This document shows positions 1 through 5,826 of a stretch of DNA of 7,834 nt, piece by piece. The notes under the pieces are model-generated. The model did not search any database, was not told the origin of the DNA, and saw nothing but the letters and a program-made list of their open reading frames with translations. Source of the stretch: an uncultured Collinsella sp. (GTDB lineage Bacteria > Actinomycetota > Coriobacteriia > Coriobacteriales > Coriobacteriaceae); assembly GCA_900555225.1 (NCBI GenBank), contig USKL01000061.1:1-7834 (forward strand), written 5' to 3'. How positions within the stretch are numbered: the first letter of the stretch is position 1; the number at the start of each line of letters is the position of its first letter. Both the position numbers and the translations under genes were made by a program.

Positions 1-1
1 C

Positions 2-430
2 CAAATCGCCGAGCGCCCCGCGGACGAACGTCCCGATTTTGTCGTCGGCCTGACCGACGTGCTGGCCTCGGGCGTCATCTCGGCGCTGGTCGACAAAGGC
101 ATCGCCGTCCCCGGGCAAGTACGCGTAGCAGGTTGCGATGGCAACCCGCTCGCTTGGAGCGGATCGGTCCCGCTCACTACGGTAGCGCCCCCGGGCTACG
201 AGATTGGCCGCAAGGGCGTTCAATTGCTCATGGAGCAAATCGAGAACAAGGCCCCAGCAAAGACCAAGCATATCCGCGTCGGCTCTACAGCGCGCACCGT
301 CACCGCAGTCACCGCCGCCGAGGACATCAACCGCCAAGAACTGGTACGTCCGTTCCTGCTGGAACGCGCCAGCACCCAGGCAAGCAGCCAGACCGACGCC
401 ACGGCCATCAACCTCGGTGCGTATCTATAG
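2..430 (+). CDS. LacI/GalR-family transcriptional regulator, C-terminal part only
   Basis: This is the 3' end of a gene that starts left of the window; the reading frame is open from base 2 and stops with TAG at 428-430, giving 142 visible residues. The visible part resembles the last portion of the periplasmic-binding-protein-like effector domain of LacI/GalR regulators: a 'DFVVGLTDVLASGVISALVDKGIAVP' type stretch (asparagine/aspartate followed by a helix), then 'VRVAGCDGNPLAW' and 'PLTTVAPPGYEIGRKGVQLL', which match the family's 'V.V.GFD..P....PLTTV..P..E.G..A' pattern. The N-terminal helix-turn-helix is outside the window, so the operator and effector cannot be inferred; family members usually sense sugars or their phosphates in the cytoplasm. 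The C-terminal tail (about 30 residues after 'ERAST') is longer than in many relatives and low in complexity. A GTG at 59 is internal, not the start. Confidence 0.85.
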   Translation, partial: QIAERPADERPDFVVGLTDVLASGVISALVDKGIAVPGQVRVAGCDGNPLAWSGSVPLTTVAPPGYEIGRKGVQLLMEQIENKAPAKTKHIRVGSTARTVTAVTAAEDINRQELVRPFLLERASTQASSQTDATAINLGAYL

Positions 431-456
431 CACGCACGCAAGTATGCTAAGTCGCC

Positions 457-504
457 GCTCAAGCAAAAGGGGCCCGACCATTGCCGGGCCCCTTTTGCTT
501 GAGC
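457..504. terminator. Perfect 20-bp-stem hairpin, probable bidirectional terminator
   Basis: Bases 457-476 and 485-504 are perfect reverse complements, separated by an 8-base loop (477-484). The stem has a GC core (GGGGCCCG) flanked by AAGCAAAA on the left and TTTTGCTT on the right, so each strand has a T-rich 3' arm. It lies 26 bases after the stop of the LacI-type gene and about 40 bases after the stop of the convergent HAD gene, where a shared terminator is expected. There is no separate run of T beyond the stem, so the U-rich segment is part of the stem itself. Confidence 0.8.
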
Positions 505-543
505 ACAAACGTGAGCAATCGCTCGTTTCAACACCACAATTGT

Positions 544-1194
544 CTAGCGCACGGCCTTGACTGCCGCCGCCAGGTCGAACAACGTATCGAGCACGGCCTC
601 GCAGCCATCCACCACGTCCTGCGGCAGCGGCACGATATCGGGGACGGCAAAGACATGGCAACCGGCCGTAATGCCCGAGACGCAACCGTTGCGCGAATCC
701 TCGACCACGGCACATTCCTCGGGAGCAAAGCCCGCGCGCTCGCAGGCGAGCAGATACATCTCGGGGTCGGGCTTGCCGTGCACGACGTCCTCGCCACACG
801 TTACCGTTTCAAACTTGTCAAAAAGACCGACCATCTTAAGGTTGCGCTCGGCCGTAACGAGGCGCGACGACGTCGCTAGACCCACGTGATAGCCCGCAGC
901 CAACAGCTCGTCTATGCACTCGGCGGCGCCGGCCTTAAGCTCCAGCTCGGTCTTGACCATCTCGTCACGAATCTCCTTGTGGCGGACATAGACCGCCTCG
1001 GTGGTTTCATGGCTGCCGTAATGCTCATCAAGGATGTCCATAACATCGGGCAGCGTGCGGCCGATAAACTGATGAATCAGCGCTTCATCAATCGCGAGCC
1101 CCAGCTCAGCGGCGCCTGCCTTCCAGGCCTTAATCCCCAAACGCTCGGTATCGACCAGCGTTCCATCCATGTCAAAAATAACAGCCTTGATCAT
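544..1194 (-). CDS. HAD-superfamily hydrolase (subfamily IA, phosphatase or beta-phosphoglucomutase-like)
   Basis: The protein has 216 residues, the usual size of the family. All four HAD motifs are visible: motif I DMDGT with nucleophile D8 and acid/base D10; motif II in 'LATSS' (T108/S109); motif III lysine K141 in 'HGKPDPEMY'; motif IV 'VVEDSRNG' (E165, D166), which binds Mg2+. A helical cap follows motif I (about residues 16-85), as in subfamily IA enzymes that hydrolyse or isomerise small phosphorylated sugars in the cytoplasm. The substrate cannot be read from the sequence. The start at 1192-1194 is chosen because the protein then begins 'MIKAVIFDMDGT', as is typical, and a GGGGGA ribosome-binding site lies 5 bases upstream. 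The frame stays open to an ATG at 1281, but that would add 29 unlikely residues. The gene is divergent from larE and convergent with the LacI-type gene, which may or may not regulate it. Confidence 0.9.
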   Translation of the reverse strand: MIKAVIFDMDGTLVDTERLGIKAWKAGAAELGLAIDEALIHQFIGRTLPDVMDILDEHYGSHETTEAVYVRHKEIRDEMVKTELELKAGAAECIDELLAAGYHVGLATSSRLVTAERNLKMVGLFDKFETVTCGEDVVHGKPDPEMYLLACERAGFAPEECAVVEDSRNGCVSGITAGCHVFAVPDIVPLPQDVVDGCEAVLDTLFDLAAAVKAVR

Positions 1195-1367
1195 ATCGGT
1201 CCCCCATCGACTCTCGCTGTCGCGTTGCTGCAACTCTACCGCATTTGGCAACTTGTATATAACGTATATGCCATATTGCACTTTCGTTACACAGATAGAA
1301 GACTTATGGCAAGTAACGCATTAGGATTATAGTTTTCGATCGAGTACTCAACGATAAGGAACGTTTC
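1195..1367. promoter_or_regulatory. Divergent intergenic region between the HAD gene and larE
   Basis: This 173-base spacer separates two divergent start codons and must hold both promoters unless one gene is silent. Bases about 1240-1340 are AT-rich compared with the flanking genes. There is a TTGGCA at 1245-1250 on the + strand, followed by a TATA-rich stretch in which GTATAT occurs twice (1255-1260 and 1264-1269), but no -35/-10 pair with proper spacing and good consensus could be fixed with confidence on either strand. Ribosome-binding sites are clear at both ends: GGGGGA before the HAD gene and AAGGA (1356-1360) before larE. Confidence 0.4.
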
Positions 1368-2246
1368 ATGATTTTAGACACCACGGCACCCGCAGAGGAG
1401 CTTCAAGACAAGCTATCGGCGCTCGAACAGCTGCTTTTGGCATACGGACGCGTCGCCATCGGCTTTTCCGGTGGTGTCGACAGCAGCTTTTTGGCCGCGG
1501 TCTGCGCCCGCATCATGCCTACCAATACCCTCCTCGTCCATCTCACCACGCCGCTCATCGGCACGCCCGAACAGACTTCGTTTGAGCAGTCCGTTGATGG
1601 GCAAGCTGATGAAGGGGCGCATTTTAAGCTCCCCGTGCTCAATCTTTCGGTCGATCAGCTGCAGCTCCCCCAGGTAGCCTGTAACGATGCCAATCGCTGC
1701 TACCACTGCAAGCACGCCGGCTTTACCGCCATCGTCAACCACGCCAAGTCGCTCGGCTTTCCCACCGTCATCGATGGCAGCAATGCAAGTGATCGCGGCG
1801 ACTACCGCCCTGGTATGCGCGCGGCAAAAGAGCTCGGCGTACGCTCCCCTCTCATGGAGGTCGGCTTTACCAAGGACGAAGAGTGCGAGCTGCTGCGCGC
1901 ATGGGGCTATCCCGTTTGGAACCTGCCGGCGGGAGCATGTCTTGCCACGCGCGTTCCCACGGGCGAGGAGCTTACGCGCGAGAAGGTCTCCCTGATTCGC
2001 GCCTGCGAGGATTACCTGCACGATCTTGATCTGGCACAGGTACGCGCGCGCTTGGTCGGCGGCTGCATGCATATCGAGGCCGCACCCGCAGATGTCGCCA
2101 AGATTGCCACCCTCGGCGGTGCCGCCGTCGACGACAAGGGCAAGACCCCGCTGCCCGCCGTTATCGAGTCCGCGCTGCGCGAGCTGGGCTGCGACCATAT
2201 CTCCCCCGAGGTCACCCCCTACATTCACGGCAACATGAACCTTTAG
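1368..2246 (+). CDS. larE: LarE, ATP-dependent sacrificial sulfur transferase for nickel-pincer cofactor synthesis
   Basis: The 292-residue protein belongs to the PP-loop ATP pyrophosphatase superfamily: 'GFSGGVDSS' (SGGVDS at 34-39) binds the ATP phosphates. It then shows 'NRCYHCK' (C111, C114), 'IDGSNASDRGDYRPG' (136-149) and 'PAGACLATRVP' (187-197), a combination typical of LarE. In the family, LarE adenylates a carboxylate of the pyridinium intermediate made by LarB and transfers sulfur to it; LarC then inserts nickel, giving the cofactor of lactate racemase and related enzymes. C191 lies about where the sacrificial cysteine of the Lactobacillus enzyme (C176) is expected; this is inference by position. 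Some relatives with extra cysteines instead use an iron-sulfur cluster to supply sulfur, and C111/C114 make that worth considering. The start has an AAGGA site 7 bases upstream. No larA, larB or larC lies in the window. Confidence 0.88.
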   Translation: MILDTTAPAEELQDKLSALEQLLLAYGRVAIGFSGGVDSSFLAAVCARIMPTNTLLVHLTTPLIGTPEQTSFEQSVDGQADEGAHFKLPVLNLSVDQLQLPQVACNDANRCYHCKHAGFTAIVNHAKSLGFPTVIDGSNASDRGDYRPGMRAAKELGVRSPLMEVGFTKDEECELLRAWGYPVWNLPAGACLATRVPTGEELTREKVSLIRACEDYLHDLDLAQVRARLVGGCMHIEAAPADVAKIATLGGAAVDDKGKTPLPAVIESALRELGCDHISPEVTPYIHGNMNL

Positions 2247-2273
2247 GTTACGCCGTTTTACAAACGGCGTAAC
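2247..2273 (+). other. Hairpin immediately after the larE stop codon
   Basis: Bases 2247-2258 and 2262-2273 form a perfect 12-bp stem with a 3-base loop (TAC). It begins directly after the TAG of larE. No T-run follows (TGCTCGACG), so it is not a standard intrinsic terminator; it may protect the 3' end of the larE mRNA or assist termination. Confidence 0.6.
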
Positions 2274-2323
2274 TGCTCGACGCTGCGCGGGCCCCGGGCA
2301 CGGCAATCTGACGTTCAACTTCA

Positions 2324-2357
2324 CGGGCGCGACCAAAAGGTCAGCGCCCGCTTGTTT
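2324..2357 (+). terminator. Candidate larE terminator hairpin
   Basis: CGGGCGCGACC (2324-2334) pairs with GGTC-A-GCGCCCG (2339-2350), giving an 11-bp stem with one bulged A and an AAAA tetraloop. The following bases CTTGTTT are only moderately T-rich. It lies about 80 bases downstream of larE and is the best terminator candidate for that transcript before the 49-bp repeat. Confidence 0.5.
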
Positions 2358-2422
2358 CACGTCACCTTACCGCACCCGGAGCCCGCTCGCTCGCATATGC
2401 TCAACCTGCACTGCGTTAACTG

Positions 2423-2471
2423 ACCTGCCAATAAGGGACAGGTTTATTTTGGCAGGTTTTATCTGGGGAAA
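2423..2471 (+). repeat. 49-bp palindromic repeat, copy 1 (left flank of AlbA_2 gene)
   Basis: This 49-base sequence recurs at 4510-4558 in the same orientation with a single difference (A at 2454, G at 4541). Inside it CCTGCCAA (2424-2431) and TTGGCAGG (2449-2456) are perfect reverse complements, with an AATAA/TTATT pairing nested within, and TTTTAT follows the right arm, so the RNA could fold as a terminator-like hairpin. The core AAGGGACAGGTTTA resembles the GGGACAG-type motifs of palindromic REP-like elements associated with RAYT transposases; that likeness is from memory and unverified. No transposase gene is in the window. Confidence 0.85.
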
Positions 2472-2482
2472 TATCGCGAGGC

Positions 2483-2532
2483 AGTCGCCCCCTAGCACCC
2501 ATCTCACTTCGAGAGACACAAGAGGGGCGACT
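2483..2532. other. Long-loop hairpin downstream of the AlbA_2 gene
   Basis: AGTCGCCCC (2483-2491) and GGGGCGACT (2524-2532) are perfect 9-base reverse complements around a 32-base loop. The loop holds a smaller TCTC/GAGA pairing near 2502-2516. The structure begins 10 bases past the stop codon of the minus-strand gene, so it could stabilise or end that transcript, but no T-run follows on the minus strand. Confidence 0.45.
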
Positions 2533-2541
2533 CGGCTGCAT

Positions 2542-4242
2542 CTACTTCTTCCGATAGCGGCGGTTGCGGCTCGTCGACGAACCCATTACTTCGATGAGTC
2601 CTTTATCCGCCATTTTTGGCAGATGGTAGCGGACGGACGAAATTTTGACCCCCGATGCAACCGCTATTTCTCGCGCCGTCATATCCACTTCGGCGCTGAG
2701 AGCCTCCAGAATCCTATCCGCTGTCGAAGCTGACGATTCTCTGCTCATATCGATAATCTCAAACGTGTCTTTGCCACATTTTGACAGGACATGTTTATCG
2801 ACAAGATTCCCGCAGATCAGGCGAATGTCATCCGAATCCCACTTCAGGGCCTCTCGTATTTTTTGAACATCGCATACGCACCCATGCTCCCGCATAAACA
2901 TGAGCAATGTTTCCTCGCGATCCGTCAGCTCGGTGCCCACATGGCTCTGAATCCACGTGCGGTTTTCAGCAAGCTCCGCCCCGTGCCGGGAAAGCAGCAC
3001 CGTAAACGAATCGGCCTTAACGATAAATTTCGGCCTTCCAAGCGAACGAGACTCCATCTCGCGAATCATAGCCGGGATACCAGATCCCTGGCTTTCTGCA
3101 ACGGCCCCCTCGGCATGCTCTAACGGCGTCGCCCCCATTAGGCTCATGAGCTTTGGGTTTCGGCAGCGCGATTCCCCGTCTGCAAGATTGTCCACCGTCT
3201 TTCCGCCCCAAAGCCCACCGGGGTTTTTGATCTCTATTCTGTCTGGATAGATATCGACACTCACGGCCTGCCCCACAAACATGGGCGAATATTCTCGATG
3301 GATGCAGGCATTTGCCAAGGCCTCGCGCAAAACCTCCTGGGGAACTTCCCAATCCTCCCTTCTGCCAGCGCCTTGCACTATCGTCGCTTTGCGCAAGTTT
3401 CGTCCAATCGCGGCAAGGGCATCTTCGATGCAAGCCGGAATCGGGCCATCGCACAACTGGCGGTCAATAAACCGGGGTTGCCCGGGTGCAGATTTTTCCA
3501 CATCGGAATGAACGGCGACATCGATCATCAGTTTGGGATAGAACTGCTGGGGGTAAATTCCCGCCGACAGAAGCCCCGCGAGCTTCACGGCACCATCCTT
3601 TGTAGTGATATTGAGTCTGACCAGCTGCTTTTCCAGCGTATCGGCCCCGCGCAAAACGCGCGGGGTCTGCAGCCGGCGATTTGCGATAATAGACCGCACG
3701 ACATCTGGATCCAAATCCTCGACCGTTGCCTCCGAAACCACCGTGCCGTCTGCATCGCTCGGAAGCAACGCGCTCTGCAGCTCATATAGCTCAGCGGGTG
3801 ACATCTTGATATCTTTATCATCCACGCGCTTGTAGCTACCGTTCTGCACGCCGCGCGCGCCGATATAGCAAGGCTTCGCTTTAAGCTCAAGTTCAAAGAT
3901 ACGCACCAGAAGCACCTGGAGCCCGTCGACCTCGCCTCGATCAAGCTCGTACCGCGGCGCATGGGCCACCACTGCCGCTGAGCCTCCGTCTCCGATACCC
4001 GAAACAAACTGATCGCGCACCCTATCGATAGCAAAGTTAGCCGAAGGAACAAATCCTTCGGCCTCGTTCAGGCCCAAAATAATGAGCCCACCCGCAGTGT
4101 TCGCAAAAGCGCTCACTGTCTCCCATACGTCTGCGCTCAATTTATTCGTGCAGGCTTTAACTTCTACCGATGCGTCATCAGTCCCCCGCCTGCGAAGGCG
4201 CTCAACAATAAGGCCAAGAGGTTCATCCAGCAGCATTGGCAT
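2542..4242 (-). CDS. AlbA_2 (Schlafen-type) domain protein with ATPase-like region and C-terminal winged helix
   Basis: The 566-residue protein matches the COG2865-like layout. Residues about 24-155 form an AlbA_2/Schlafen-type nucleic-acid-binding domain ('VEVKACTNK', 'VSAFANTAGGLIILGLNE', then 'GSYKRVDDKDIKMSPAEL'). Residues about 300-420 resemble the HATPase_c_4 region ('EVLREALANACIHREYS', 'IEIKNPGGLWGG', 'ESQGSGIPAMIREM'). Residues about 440-560 look like one or two winged-helix modules, ending in a basic tail 'SRNRRYRKK'. Such proteins are usually annotated as putative transcriptional regulators or ATP-binding proteins; some lie in defence regions, but the function here is unknown. The ATG at 4240-4242 is the first in frame; its upstream GAGAGACGGA is an unusual ribosome-binding region that overlaps a copy of the upstream 10-bp motif. 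The gene stands alone, is less GC-rich than its neighbours (hand counts of 26, 29, 34 and 29 per 60 bases in four sampled rows, against 39 in a larE row and an EF-G row) and is bracketed by direct repeats, which suggests acquisition by transfer. Confidence 0.85.
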   Translation of the reverse strand: MPMLLDEPLGLIVERLRRRGTDDASVEVKACTNKLSADVWETVSAFANTAGGLIILGLNEAEGFVPSANFAIDRVRDQFVSGIGDGGSAAVVAHAPRYELDRGEVDGLQVLLVRIFELELKAKPCYIGARGVQNGSYKRVDDKDIKMSPAELYELQSALLPSDADGTVVSEATVEDLDPDVVRSIIANRRLQTPRVLRGADTLEKQLVRLNITTKDGAVKLAGLLSAGIYPQQFYPKLMIDVAVHSDVEKSAPGQPRFIDRQLCDGPIPACIEDALAAIGRNLRKATIVQGAGRREDWEVPQEVLREALANACIHREYSPMFVGQAVSVDIYPDRIEIKNPGGLWGGKTVDNLADGESRCRNPKLMSLMGATPLEHAEGAVAESQGSGIPAMIREMESRSLGRPKFIVKADSFTVLLSRHGAELAENRTWIQSHVGTELTDREETLLMFMREHGCVCDVQKIREALKWDSDDIRLICGNLVDKHVLSKCGKDTFEIIDMSRESSASTADRILEALSAEVDMTAREIAVASGVKISSVRYHLPKMADKGLIEVMGSSTSRNRRYRKK

Positions 4243-4246
4243 TCCG

Positions 4247-4437
4247 TCTCTCTAAAACGATAGATTTATCTCTCTAAAGTATAGTATATCTCTCTAACTT
4301 TAGAGAGATAAGCACCTTATTTTAGAGAGACATTTAGAGAGATGTATCGAATTCACTGTTAGATAGCCCAATGTTATCTCTTTAACTGGCTTTCTCTTTA
4401 GAGAGACAATTAGAGAGACGAGCGCGACCTCTCTAAT
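4247..4437. promoter_or_regulatory. Array of 10-bp TCTCTCTAAA motifs upstream of the AlbA_2 gene (probable operators)
   Basis: The motif or its complement TTTAGAGAGA occurs at 4247-4256, 4269-4278, 4289-4298 (last base C), 4299-4308, 4321-4330, 4333-4342 and 4397-4406, with near-copies at 4377-4386 (TCTCTTTAAC), 4409-4418 (ATTAGAGAGA) and 4428-4437 (CCTCTCTAAT). Copies at 4289 and 4299 make a 24-bp palindrome, with arms 4287-4297 and 4300-4310. The 22-base pair of sites at 4321-4342 recurs at 4397-4418 with one mismatch, so the array contains two similar modules. Start-to-start spacings of 20-22 bases suggest binding on one helix face. The site nearest the gene overlaps the ribosome-binding region. 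Autoregulation by the winged-helix protein encoded next to it is the simplest reading, but is inference. Confidence 0.8.
4278..4311 (-). promoter_or_regulatory. Candidate promoter of the AlbA_2 gene inside the operator array
   Basis: On the minus strand, TATACT occurs twice, overlapping by one base (4288-4283 and 4283-4278), and either copy would make a good -10 box about 40 bases before the start codon. For the first copy, a 17-base spacer leads to TTATCT as a poor -35 box. The 24-bp palindrome of the array then fills the -35/-10 spacer, where a bound protein would block RNA polymerase. The weak -35 means this is a suggestion only. Confidence 0.45.
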
Positions 4438-4713
4438 CAAGGGCACCACTCTTTAAGGTGCACACTCCCTAACCGTGCCCTAAGTTGCGGTGAAATAGTC
4501 CCCCGATTAACCTGCCAATAAGGGACAGGTTTATTTTGGCGGGTTTTATCTGGGGAAACGCAAAATAGCCCCACATACACAACCACCGCAGCTCCATATG
4601 AGGCAAATGAATCAGTAGCGTCTATCCCAAATCTTGAGTATTTGTTCGACAGAACGGCCCCTGCCGGCTCCTGCTAGACTGGTAGATTCCCAACCGTCCA
4701 TCCAGGAGCCGCA
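4438..4713. other. Non-coding remainder of the AlbA_2/nuclease intergenic region
   Basis: No convincing gene is visible in these 276 bases. At the left, GGGCAC (4441-4446) and GTGCCC (4475-4480) form an inverted repeat enclosing a smaller GCACC/GGTGC hairpin (4443-4447 with 4457-4461); CCCTAA occurs twice nearby. The second 49-bp repeat lies at 4510-4558. The rest should contain the nuclease promoter; a TAGACT at about 4675-4680 could be a -10 box, but no matching -35 was found. Confidence 0.4.
4510..4558 (+). repeat. 49-bp palindromic repeat, copy 2 (right flank of AlbA_2 gene)
   Basis: It is the same element as at 2423-2471, same orientation, 48 of 49 bases identical, 2,087 bases away. The one change turns the right arm TTGGCAGG into TTGGCGGG, which as RNA still pairs through a G-U wobble, so the hairpin is kept. 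Unlike copy 1 it is not downstream of any + strand gene; the next gene on that strand starts 155 bases further on. This argues that the repeat is an element in its own right and not just a terminator. Confidence 0.85.
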
Positions 4714-5697
4714 ATGTCGCGCAAGTCCGCCTACAAGCAAGTACTTTCCATCGGCGCCGCCGTGGTGCTGGGGTTTGCGCTGTTCACAGGGTCGCTCGAC
4801 GGAGCTCCCAAGCTGCTGTCGCCGCAAAGCGATGAACAGGCGGTAGCTCTGGCCGAGAAGCAAAACGAGAGTCCCAAGCGCACCGGCAACGAGGCAGACC
4901 TGGTCGCCCGGCTCGAATCGGGAACAGCCAGCTCCGAGGACTCCCAAAACAACCAAGACTCTGGCGATGGCTCTGAATCCGCCGCGTCCGGCACCGATGA
5001 CAACGCCTCCGCGGACAGTGCCGCCACCCCCATCGACGAGGTCGAAAACCCCGACCTCAACCGCGCCCGCGGTGTTTATCTCAGCAGCATTCCCGACTAC
5101 GCCGGCAATCCCTACGTTGCCCTTCGCGCCGACAGCACGCACCCGCTCGGCACGCCGTCGTTCACGCTTGACGAGTATGAGCGTGCCACCGAAGAAGGCT
5201 GCTTTAAGAAATTCTCCAAGCTCGACAGCCTGGGCCGCACTCGCAAGGCGCTCGCCTGCGTAGGCCCCGAGTCGCTCGGACAGGGAAAGCGCGGCGATAT
5301 CTCGCGCATCCATCCTGCCGGTTGGCACCAGCAGCGCTACGACTTTATTCCGGGCCAGAGCCTCTACAACCGCTGCCACCTCATCGCCTGGTCGCTCTGC
5401 GGCGAAAACGCCAACCGCAAGAATCTCCTCACCGGCACGCGTTATCTCAACGAGACGGGCATGCTGCCGTTTGAAGAGCAGATTCTCGGCTACATCCGCG
5501 ATACGGGTAACCATGTGCTCTACCGTGTCACGCCCATGTATAACGAAGAGGAACTTGTCTGCCGTGGCGTGCGCCTTGAGGCGCAATCGGTCGAGGACCA
5601 CGGCAAGACCCTCTGCTTCCACGTATATTGCTACAACCTGCAGCCGCACGTGCAGATCGACTACGCCACCGGTCGCAACCAGGCATCCGGAGACTAG
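4714..5697 (+). CDS. Secreted or membrane-anchored DNA/RNA non-specific endonuclease
   Basis: The 327-residue protein opens with a basic start (MSRKSAYKQ) and a hydrophobic segment at about 10-26, acting as a signal peptide or membrane anchor; there is no lipobox cysteine. Residues about 68-108 are a Ser/Asp/Asn-rich linker. The C-terminal domain (about 115-320) is a beta-beta-alpha metal nuclease of the Endonuclea_NS_2 kind: 'NRCHLIAWSLCGENANRKNLLTGTRYLN' spans 219-246, with H222 as the presumed general base and N232/N234 near the metal site, followed by 'GMLPFE', 'TGNHVLYRVTP' and a final 'NLQPHVQIDYATG'. Relatives degrade extracellular DNA and RNA for nutrients, competition or escape from host DNA traps; which applies here is unknown. 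The ATG has an AGGAG site 5 bases upstream. Seven cysteines in the exported part could form disulfides. The gene is single and converges on the EF-G-like gene. Confidence 0.9.
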   Translation: MSRKSAYKQVLSIGAAVVLGFALFTGSLDGAPKLLSPQSDEQAVALAEKQNESPKRTGNEADLVARLESGTASSEDSQNNQDSGDGSESAASGTDDNASADSAATPIDEVENPDLNRARGVYLSSIPDYAGNPYVALRADSTHPLGTPSFTLDEYERATEEGCFKKFSKLDSLGRTRKALACVGPESLGQGKRGDISRIHPAGWHQQRYDFIPGQSLYNRCHLIAWSLCGENANRKNLLTGTRYLNETGMLPFEEQILGYIRDTGNHVLYRVTPMYNEEELVCRGVRLEAQSVEDHGKTLCFHVYCYNLQPHVQIDYATGRNQASGD

Positions 5698-5756
5698 TGC
5701 CGACCGCGCCACCCGTAACCCAAAGATGATCTGTTTTCCTCCGTCCCCCAGGGATC

Positions 5757-5792
5757 AAAAAGGGCCGCCCTGGGTTACCCAGAGCGGCCCTT
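5757..5792 (-). terminator. Intrinsic terminator of the EF-G-like gene
   Basis: Bases 5760-5768 and 5784-5792 form a 9-bp GC-rich stem, extended after one C/A mismatch by CTGGG/CCCAG (5770-5774 with 5778-5782) around a TTA loop. On the minus strand the stem is followed by TTTTT (complement of 5757-5761), so it ends the EF-G-like transcript, about 35 bases past its stop. On the plus strand only TT follows, so it would serve the nuclease gene less well. CCCAGGG at 5748-5754 could pair alternatively with CCCTGGG at 5768-5774. Confidence 0.8.
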
Positions 5793-5826
5793 GCATCGGC
5801 ATGTATGTTGCAGGCAACGCCACACG

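Noticed and set aside
1195..1281. Upstream extension of the HAD protein by 29 residues (ATG at 1281)
   Set aside because: The extension lies in AT-rich promoter-like DNA, HAD proteins normally begin a few residues before the DxD motif, and the start at 1194 has a strong ribosome-binding site.
1413..2360. A 315-codon open frame on the - strand opposite larE
   Set aside because: The opposite strand encodes LarE with all its motifs; the antisense translation shows no domain and follows the GC-rich shadow pattern.
2449..2733. A 94-codon + strand frame overlapping the 49-bp repeat and the end of the AlbA_2 gene
   Set aside because: Two-thirds of it is antisense to a well-supported gene, the rest covers repeat and hairpin sequence, and no domain or ribosome-binding site stands out.
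4247..4437. CRISPR array as an explanation for the repeated motif
   Set aside because: The repeat unit is only 10 bases, occurs in both orientations with spacers of 0 to about 35 bases, and sits at a promoter; this is an operator pattern, not CRISPR.
2423..4558. A complete insertion sequence bounded by the 49-bp repeats
   Set aside because: The repeats are direct rather than inverted, no target duplication is evident, and the enclosed protein has no transposase domain.
4612..5712. A 366-codon open frame on the - strand opposite the nuclease gene
   Set aside because: The nuclease frame has a good ribosome-binding site, signal segment and catalytic motif; the antisense frame is Gly/Ala/Val/Arg-rich with no domain.
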